From Neobacillus paridis (GTDB taxonomy: Bacteria > Bacillota > Bacilli > Bacillales > Cytobacillaceae): a stretch of DNA of 39,436 bases. Shown in pieces: positions 34,390 through 39,436 of this stretch. Position numbers and translations under genes: made by a program. The DNA is taken from contig NZ_JAESWB010000408.1 of the NCBI RefSeq assembly GCF_016765675.1, positions 1-39,436 on the forward strand, written 5' to 3'. Each line of letters starts with the position of its first letter. Within the stretch, counting starts at the first letter, position 1. The notes beneath the pieces were generated by a model. That model was not told the DNA's origin and ran no database searches. It worked only from the letters and a program-made list of their open reading frames with translations.

Positions 34390-35232
34390 CTACTTTACAG
34401 AGCCTTCCGTAATGCTCGATATGAATAACCGATTAAACAATAGGAAAATAACCAGAAGCGGTACAGTTGCCCAGAATACGCCTGACATAATCATTCCAAA
34501 ATCCACGTTCCGGGTATTACTGAGCTGAGCTAACGCCACTTGAATCGTATAGTGTTCCGGATCCCGCAAAACCGTAAACTGCCAGAGGAATTCTCCCCAA
34601 ACAGCCGTAAACACAATAATTCCTAAGGTGGCAAAGGCTGGCAAAATAATTGGAAGCACAATTTTTCGATAAATTCTAAAGTTCGAACAGCCGTCCAATT
34701 TGGCTGCTTCCATTAACTCATCCGGGACTGCTTCACTGATATATTGCCTCATCAGAAAAATCCCAAGCGGATTCAAAAAGAACAGCATCATCACACCTGG
34801 TAATGTATCCAATAGTCCTGCTTTGGAAATCAGAAAGTACTGCGGAATCAGCCCTAATTGCGGTGGAATAATCATCGTTAAGAGAATCGCAGTGAAAAAG
34901 AATTTTTTACCGCGAAATTGAAACTTGGCAAAGGCAAATCCGGCTAGGGAGCTAATAAATAAAACCACAACTGTTACCACCGCACAGACCACAAAGGAGT
35001 TCCACATCGAATGAAAAAAATCAATTTGATTTAATACTTTTTTAAAATTTTCCACCAACAGGCTCCCCGGCGTGATGATTGGCGGAATCGAGTTGTACGC
35101 TGAACTGGGTCTTGTCGCCATTACAAACATCCAGTAAAAGGGAAACATCGAAAACAGAGCGGCAAGGGATAAAAATAGATACACAAAGACGCGTCCAAGC
35201 GACAGTTTTTTCGTTTTTTCTACCGTATTCAT
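34390..35232 (-). CDS. Carbohydrate ABC transporter permease, MalG-type
   Basis: A 280-residue CUT1 permease with six membrane helices. The EAA loop for ATPase contact is EAAKLDGCSNFRIYRKIVLPIILPAF (about 185-210). Its ATG shares one base with the TGA of the upstream permease (TGATG), so translation is coupled. It resembles YurM/MsmG-type proteins. No ATPase gene is in the operon. Confidence 0.93.
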   Translation of the reverse strand: MNTVEKTKKLSLGRVFVYLFLSLAALFSMFPFYWMFVMATRPSSAYNSIPPIITPGSLLVENFKKVLNQIDFFHSMWNSFVVCAVVTVVVLFISSLAGFAFAKFQFRGKKFFFTAILLTMIIPPQLGLIPQYFLISKAGLLDTLPGVMMLFFLNPLGIFLMRQYISEAVPDELMEAAKLDGCSNFRIYRKIVLPIILPAFATLGIIVFTAVWGEFLWQFTVLRDPEHYTIQVALAQLSNTRNVDFGMIMSGVFWATVPLLVIFLLFNRLFISSITEGSVK

Positions 35233-36188
35233 CAATCCCCCCTCCTCTTCCTGGCCATACCTGATGTTAAAAATGTATTAATGGCCGCAAAGGCTGAAAT
35301 CAATACTAATAAAATGATCGCGGTGGCTGATGCGGTCCCAAACGATTGTAATTTAAAGGCATCCCGATATAAATACATCACGATCGTCATCGCCTCGTCC
35401 CTGGTAAAAGCACTTGTCCCCAGGAAGACGGTTGGTTCGGAAAATAATTGCATTGCCCCTACCGTTGAGGTGAAGACTGTTAGAATGATAAAAGGCTTCA
35501 GCATGGGCATTGTAATATGGATCAGTTGTTGAAATTTATTGGCTCCATCAATCGTCGCGGCCTCGTATAAATCATTTGGGATACTTTGAATCCCGGCAAG
35601 ATAAATAATCGTGTTATAGCCAACCCATCTCCAAAAGACCATAATTGAAATGGCAATTTTTGTCCCCCATTCAGAACTTCCCCAATGCACCGGATCAAGC
35701 CCAGCAAGACTAAGTACATAGTTAGCCAAGGATGATTCATGGTCACTGAACAGTACACTAAAAATGAGGGCTATCGCTACCATCGAGGTAATATAGGGCA
35801 TGAAAATGGTTACTCTGAAGAAATTTTTAAACTTGAGAAAGGCCTGGTTCAATAAATAGGCAAAAATAATTCCGAAAACCAATTGCGGCGCTGTGCCCAT
35901 CATTCCTATGATAATGGTATTGTAAACTGATTTCCAAAAAAGCGGGTCTGTTAAAACCATTTTAAAATTGGACAATCCGACAAATGTCATCGGGCTCAGG
36001 CCGTTCCACTTTTGAAAGCCTAAATAAATACTAAATAAAGCCGGATACAAACCAATCAATGCAAAGATAATAAAGAAAGGGGCAATGTATAAGTAGCCAG
36101 AAATCATGTCTTTCTTCGCCTCAGACCGGTACCTTTTCTTTCTTATCGTTACCTTGTTAGTTCCGATAGTCGGTTTGACATGATCCAT
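35232..36188 (-). CDS. Carbohydrate ABC transporter permease, MalF-type
   Basis: A 318-residue CUT1 permease with six membrane helices after a basic N-terminal tail (VTIRKKRYRSEAKKD). EAA loop EAATIDGANKFQQLIHITMPMLKPF near residue 225. ATG with GAGGTGAG upstream. Pairs with the overlapping downstream permease. Confidence 0.93.
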   Translation of the reverse strand: MDHVKPTIGTNKVTIRKKRYRSEAKKDMISGYLYIAPFFIIFALIGLYPALFSIYLGFQKWNGLSPMTFVGLSNFKMVLTDPLFWKSVYNTIIIGMMGTAPQLVFGIIFAYLLNQAFLKFKNFFRVTIFMPYITSMVAIALIFSVLFSDHESSLANYVLSLAGLDPVHWGSSEWGTKIAISIMVFWRWVGYNTIIYLAGIQSIPNDLYEAATIDGANKFQQLIHITMPMLKPFIILTVFTSTVGAMQLFSEPTVFLGTSAFTRDEAMTIVMYLYRDAFKLQSFGTASATAIILLVLISAFAAINTFLTSGMARKRRGD

Positions 36189-36222
36189 TTTCTCACCTCG
36201 GTTCGATCAAAGGTGGGCATGA

Positions 36223-36246
36223 TACCCAGGCTGTTTTACCTGGGCA
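36223..36246 (-). other. Intercistronic hairpin between binding protein and permease genes
   Basis: Minus strand: CCCAGG-TAAAACAG-CCTGGG without a U-tract, 40 bases after the binding-protein stop. Such hairpins often stabilise the upstream mRNA segment and raise binding-protein output relative to permeases. Confidence 0.5.
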
Positions 36247-36282
36247 GTCAAATCCACCTCTATATACTGGTAAACTAGTAAA

Positions 36283-37581
36283 TTAGCGGCTTAATAAATC
36301 TTTAGCACGCTTAACAGCATCTTTCCATTCTTTTTCAGGATCTGTCCCTTTATTTTGAACATTTTTTAGGGCATTCAGCACTTCTTGATAAACAGGAAAG
36401 TATTTTTCCCCTTTAAAAATGGCGCCATTGACATCTTGTGCTGCTTTCGCAAATACGGGTGCTGTTGATTGCCCGCCAAAAAACTTGTCTTGATTATTCT
36501 TGAAGGCTTCCATATCATAAATAGATGGTGCAGATGGGAATAATCCCTTTTCTTGGAAGGATTTTAGTTGGTTTTCTGGGGAGATTAGCCACGATGCAAA
36601 TTGATACGCTTCTTTCGCATGTTTCGTTTCCTTTGGAATAGCGATGAACGACCCGCCCCAGTTGGCGGCAAAATCTGATGGCAAGGTGGCTACGCGCCAT
36701 TTTCCAGCAGCTTCGGTTGCATTGCCCTCCATCCATCCTTTTAACCAGCCGGCTCCTAATTCAGCGGCAAATTCACCTTTATTTACGGCATTAGCCCACT
36801 CGGGAGACCACATTTCAAATTTACCAACGATTCCTAGTTTATTTAACTTAACTGCATAATCATAAGCTTTTTTAACCGCATTACCATCCTGCTCTAGCAA
36901 TAATTCTCCTTTAGGGTTGAGGAATGTCTCTTGAGCGGCATCTAAATAGGCTCTGAATGCCATTTCGATGCTATCGATAAACGGCTTTCCTGTTTTCTCC
37001 TTCACTTTTAGACCTGCTTCTTCAAAGGCCGCTGGTGAGTTGATTAATGCTGCCACTTTTTCGGGGTCTGTCGGCAGGCCGGCTGCCTCAAATACGTCTG
37101 TACGGTAGTATAAGGCTTTCGGTCCGATATCCGTGGGCAAGCCAATTAAGAAATCACCTTTTTCGTTCTCACCGGTCTTCCATTTCCAATCAAGATACAA
37201 GTTCTCGATATCTTTGGCACCGAGGTCATATAAGTTTTCGAAGCGGTCTTGCGCGGCTTTAAAGCGATCAAGCTGATCAATTTCCAACATCGTTATATCT
37301 GGTGCCCCGCTTCCGGCAGATAAGGCCGTAAAGAGTGCGTCATGATGCTCTGCTGTTTCAGCTGATCTTACTTTTATTTTGATATTCGGGTGTTCTGTTT
37401 CGTAAGCTTTCGCTAAATCCTCATATCCCGTAGCACCAAAGGTCCAAAAATTTAAGGTTATTTGTTTTTCACTGCTTTTGCCAGAGTCGGATGAGGCCTT
37501 TTCTTTTCCATTACATGCAGCTAATGACACCGCAAGCACTGCTGACAAACCAATGGCAGCCAGTTTCTTAATGCTTTTCAA
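36283..37581 (-). CDS. Sugar ABC transporter substrate-binding lipoprotein
   Basis: A 432-residue extracellular solute-binding protein, family 1. The signal peptide MKSIKKLAAIGLSAVLAVSLAAC ends in lipobox LAAC; mature protein anchored by Cys23. Typical segments: ITLNFWTFGATGYEDLAKAYE, GSGAPDITMLEIDQLDRF, and AYQFASWLISPENQLKSF. The TTG at 37581 was chosen: GGGGGG lies 6 bases upstream and it begins exactly with the signal peptide, while the longer frame to 37620 adds a non-signal leader. First gene of the operon. Sugar specificity cannot be read from sequence; beta-glucosides are suggested by the GH1 gene. Confidence 0.93.
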   Translation of the reverse strand: MKSIKKLAAIGLSAVLAVSLAACNGKEKASSDSGKSSEKQITLNFWTFGATGYEDLAKAYETEHPNIKIKVRSAETAEHHDALFTALSAGSGAPDITMLEIDQLDRFKAAQDRFENLYDLGAKDIENLYLDWKWKTGENEKGDFLIGLPTDIGPKALYYRTDVFEAAGLPTDPEKVAALINSPAAFEEAGLKVKEKTGKPFIDSIEMAFRAYLDAAQETFLNPKGELLLEQDGNAVKKAYDYAVKLNKLGIVGKFEMWSPEWANAVNKGEFAAELGAGWLKGWMEGNATEAAGKWRVATLPSDFAANWGGSFIAIPKETKHAKEAYQFASWLISPENQLKSFQEKGLFPSAPSIYDMEAFKNNQDKFFGGQSTAPVFAKAAQDVNGAIFKGEKYFPVYQEVLNALKNVQNKGTDPEKEWKDAVKRAKDLLSR

Positions 37582-37722
37582 TAGGATCCCCCCTGTTATT
37601 CTTGTTACATTTAATAACATGCTTTTAGAGAATGAATGGATTTCGCTATTATTTATGTACTATTCACCCCCCCTGTTTTCTATATTAGTTCCACAAATCA
37701 AAGTAACAGTTGCCTTCTGTTT

Positions 37723-37736
37723 GGAAACCGGTTTCG
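37723..37736. promoter_or_regulatory. LacI/cre-type operator 1
   Basis: GGAAACC|GGTTTCG, CG-centred pseudo-palindrome, centre 37 bp downstream of operator 2 in the direction of transcription. Could bind the operon's LacI protein or CcpA. Confidence 0.65.
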
Positions 37737-37760
37737 TTCACACATATAGGAATTCTCGAA

Positions 37761-37772
37761 GAAAACGGTTTC
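37761..37772. promoter_or_regulatory. LacI/cre-type operator 2
   Basis: GAAAAC|GGTTTC just after the -10 box, overlapping the predicted start point near 37775. Binding there would block transcription directly. Confidence 0.7.
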
Positions 37773-37780
37773 GTGGTGTA

Positions 37781-37809
37781 ATTATATGTTAAATTTTTAG
37801 AATATTCAA
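37781..37809 (-). promoter_or_regulatory. Sigma-A promoter of the sugar utilisation operon
   Basis: Minus strand: -35 TTGAAT (37804-37809), 17-bp spacer, perfect -10 TATAAT (37781-37786). The transcript would start near 37775 and run through the binding protein, permeases, LacI, ROK and GH1 genes to the terminator at 30764. Confidence 0.75.
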
Positions 37810-37838
37810 CCACTTAATTAAATATTTTTTCTTTTTTG

Positions 37839-37851
37839 CGAAAACGGTTTC
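37839..37851. promoter_or_regulatory. LacI/cre-type operator 3
   Basis: CGAAAACGGTTTC, 79 bp from operator 2 and upstream of the -35 box. It agrees with the CcpA cre consensus at about 11 of 13 positions, and also with LacI operators. Position allows looping with operators 1 and 2. Confidence 0.6.
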
Positions 37852-38148
37852 CTTCTGTTATGTATTTTGTTTTTCAAAATCGAGTTATAACCCTTCGTAA
37901 TCGGCATTCCTTAAGACTTAATCGTTTGCTCGATTGGCAATGGATCAACGAGCTTTCTAGACTTACGTGTCTTTTATCGTCAATTCTACTTTTTTAGTTC
38001 CTATATTTTCGGGAAGGGCAGCTATTAAGTTCAAAAAACTCAGCGCCTTCCTTAGACAGAAAGATTACCAAATTATTCACATATAAGGGACGGCCTTAGT
38101 TGTTTTCTTTTATACAATAGACTTGCAGTTTAAGAAAGGATGTGTCAA

Positions 38149-39087
38149 ATGCTGCTGAAAAAACCTCTTATAAAACCCCTTAAGTTACATCTTCTGGAAT
38201 TGCTGGATAAACGAATGGATTTACCTCAAGACCACAAGCTTTATTATTGGCGCCTCAAAAAAGGTTATGAAGGTGAAGTGCGGTTTAATTCTTTGACAGA
38301 AACACTCTCTTGTGACTGTTACATCTTCAACGGGCTACGGTTTGAATTCAACAATACTAAGTTCCAAATTGATTCGCTGATTGCTACAGGGCAAACCTTG
38401 TTTATGAACGAAGTGAAATACTTTGCTGGCGATTACTTCTATAGGGATGGACTGTTCTATTCGTTTAGCGGCAAGGAACGCAAAGACCCATTAATCCAAA
38501 TGGAGCGAAGCGCATCCCAGCTCCGGCAGCTGCTCCGAAGTCATGGATTTCACATGAAAGTTGAGCCTCATGTTGTCCACGTTCATCCAGAATTCACTTT
38601 ATACCAAGCTCCGCTCGAAGCACCAATTATTTTTCCCACACAACTTAGTCATTATATTAATAATTTAAATTTGATTTCATCCAGGTTGAACCAAAAACAT
38701 GAGATTCTGGCGGAGAAATTACTTTCCCTTCATGTGGAGGAAGACCCATATGCACAACTTCCGCCTTATACATATGAGGGCTTGCAAAAAGGTTATACTT
38801 GTGCGATCTGCGACTCGTTTGCCATCACGGTTGACGGGAGGAATTGTATCTGTGGCGACTGCGGGCACGTGGAGAGTGTGGAAGCCGCCGTATTGCGAAG
38901 TGTTGAGGAGTTAAAGCTACTTTTTCCAGAGTTGAAGATTACAGCAAATGTTGTTTATGATTGGTGCCAGGTGGTGGATAGCAGGAAGAGGATCAGCAGG
39001 ATCCTTGGGAAGCATTTTAGGATTGTTGGATCTCACCAATGGGCTTACTATGAGTATGAACCTATTGGTAAAGGTATCCATAGTTAG
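38149..39087 (+). CDS. NERD domain protein with C-terminal zinc finger
   Basis: A 312-residue protein with a nuclease-related domain (NERD) at about residues 33-150. GYEGE, FQIDSL and NEVKY provide the Glu, Asp and ExK positions of a PD-(D/E)xK-like fold. A linker (150-215) is followed by a zinc-finger-like cluster CAIC ... CICGDC near 222-245 and a C-terminal segment ending AYYEYEPIG. The ATG at 38149 was chosen because AAGG lies about 9 bases upstream; the frame opens three codons earlier at an ATG touching the AAGG. NERD proteins are common in Bacillus but their function is not established; DNA processing is inferred from the fold. Confidence 0.85.
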   Translation: MLLKKPLIKPLKLHLLELLDKRMDLPQDHKLYYWRLKKGYEGEVRFNSLTETLSCDCYIFNGLRFEFNNTKFQIDSLIATGQTLFMNEVKYFAGDYFYRDGLFYSFSGKERKDPLIQMERSASQLRQLLRSHGFHMKVEPHVVHVHPEFTLYQAPLEAPIIFPTQLSHYINNLNLISSRLNQKHEILAEKLLSLHVEEDPYAQLPPYTYEGLQKGYTCAICDSFAITVDGRNCICGDCGHVESVEAAVLRSVEELKLLFPELKITANVVYDWCQVVDSRKRISRILGKHFRIVGSHQWAYYEYEPIGKGIHS

Positions 39088-39436
39088 GGCGGCGTACACC
39101 TTAAGAAGAATAGTAAAGACTTTTTATGAAGGATATTTGAACTTGATTTCTGGATGGTTTTGTCCTTCATTCACTTTATGAAGGACACTTGACATCCGTT
39201 TCGTGGTGGTTTTGTCCTTCATCCGCCTTGTGAAGGACATTTAGCCTCGGTTTCGTGATGCCTTTGTCCTTCATCCGCCTTATGAAGGACACTTGACATC
39301 CGTTTCGTGAGTCAAGTCCTTGTTTATGTGTAAATTCACTGGCAAGTGCTTTCAACCTAGCCCTCTTATTTTTTTAGCGAAACTTCCATGGATTTTTTAC
39401 TTCATATCCGGTAAGGGATGTCAAATGGTTTTTAAT
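39088..39436. other. Non-coding region after the NERD gene, to the window end
   Basis: Filled mainly by the 52-bp tandem hairpin repeat (39115-39313). From 39314 to the end no gene start, terminator or RNA motif was recognised. Confidence 0.5.
39115..39313. repeat. 52-bp tandem hairpin repeat, locus 2
   Basis: Three full 52-bp units start at 39158, 39210 and 39262, preceded by a decayed unit. Each holds a 25-bp hairpin GTCCTTCA(T)-N-(A)TGAAGGAC followed by a 27-bp linker (for example ACTTGACATCCGTTTCGTGG). The hairpin length, GTCC/GGAC ends and 52-bp period are the same as at 27619-27747, but the inner stem bases differ and remain paired. Confidence 0.88.

Larger units (their letters stand above)
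37582..38148. other. Intergenic region with operon promoter and operator cluster
   Basis: Contains the sugar operon promoter and three operator-like palindromes (listed separately). The segment 37865-38130 before the NERD gene shows no gene, RNA family or clear promoter. Confidence 0.6.

Noticed and set aside
37478..37792. Plus-strand 104-codon frame over the binding-protein start and promoter
   Set aside because: Overlaps the signal peptide region, promoter and operators of the minus-strand operon; no ribosome site.

Overview
The window comes from a spore-forming, low-GC Bacillaceae genome (Bacillus, Neobacillus or a close relative). Evidence: the 16S 5' end, an alpha/beta-type small acid-soluble spore protein, a 37-codon cmpA-like spore cortex gene, and gene order that I recall from B. 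subtilis (ddl-murF-cshA-ydbS-ydbT-ydcA-acpS-ydcC-alr-ndoAI-ndoA-tex-cmpA-ydcK-tRNA cluster). No phage, plasmid, insertion sequence with transposase, or CRISPR array was seen. No homology search was possible, so every name rests on motif and context recognition.

Layout. Positions 1-1760: the 5' end of a 16S rRNA gene and nine tRNA genes, all on the minus strand, read from one strong promoter at 1731-1759; two extra tRNA 5' halves lie inside the cluster. Positions 1797-17456: a conserved housekeeping block, nearly all minus strand, for wall precursors (ddl, murF, alr), acyl carrier protein activation (acpS), RNA metabolism (cshA, tex), the ndoAI/ndoA toxin-antitoxin pair, a lipoprotein, two PH-domain membrane proteins, a rhomboid protease and a SprT-like protein. 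The sigB/rsb stress module that B. subtilis carries between ndoA and tex is absent. Positions 17769-26940: transport and envelope genes (mgtE, a RodA/FtsW polymerase, a DedA protein, a KimA-type potassium importer, an MFS exporter) and T-box-controlled argS. A guanidine-I (ykkC) type riboswitch with a built-in terminator precedes an unrecognised 112-residue membrane protein.

Positions 27310-30530: a spore SASP, a self-regulated TetR repressor, an SPFH membrane protein paired with a ribbon-helix-helix protein, and a BcrC-like PAP2 phosphatase. Positions 30790-37860: a sugar utilisation operon (solute-binding protein, two permeases, LacI regulator, ROK kinase, GH1 glycosidase) with a good promoter and three LacI/cre-type operators. 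It has no ATPase gene and presumably uses a shared MsmX-type ATPase. Positions 38149-39436: a NERD-domain, zinc-finger protein followed by a 52-bp hairpin tandem repeat.

The least explained material is non-coding: the riboswitch and its orphan membrane gene, a terminator-containing leader before the MFS gene, a hairpin repeat with the same 52-bp period at two distant loci but different stem sequences, a 21-bp alternating tandem array plus a pseudoknot-like motif in the murF 3' region, and tRNA-half elements.
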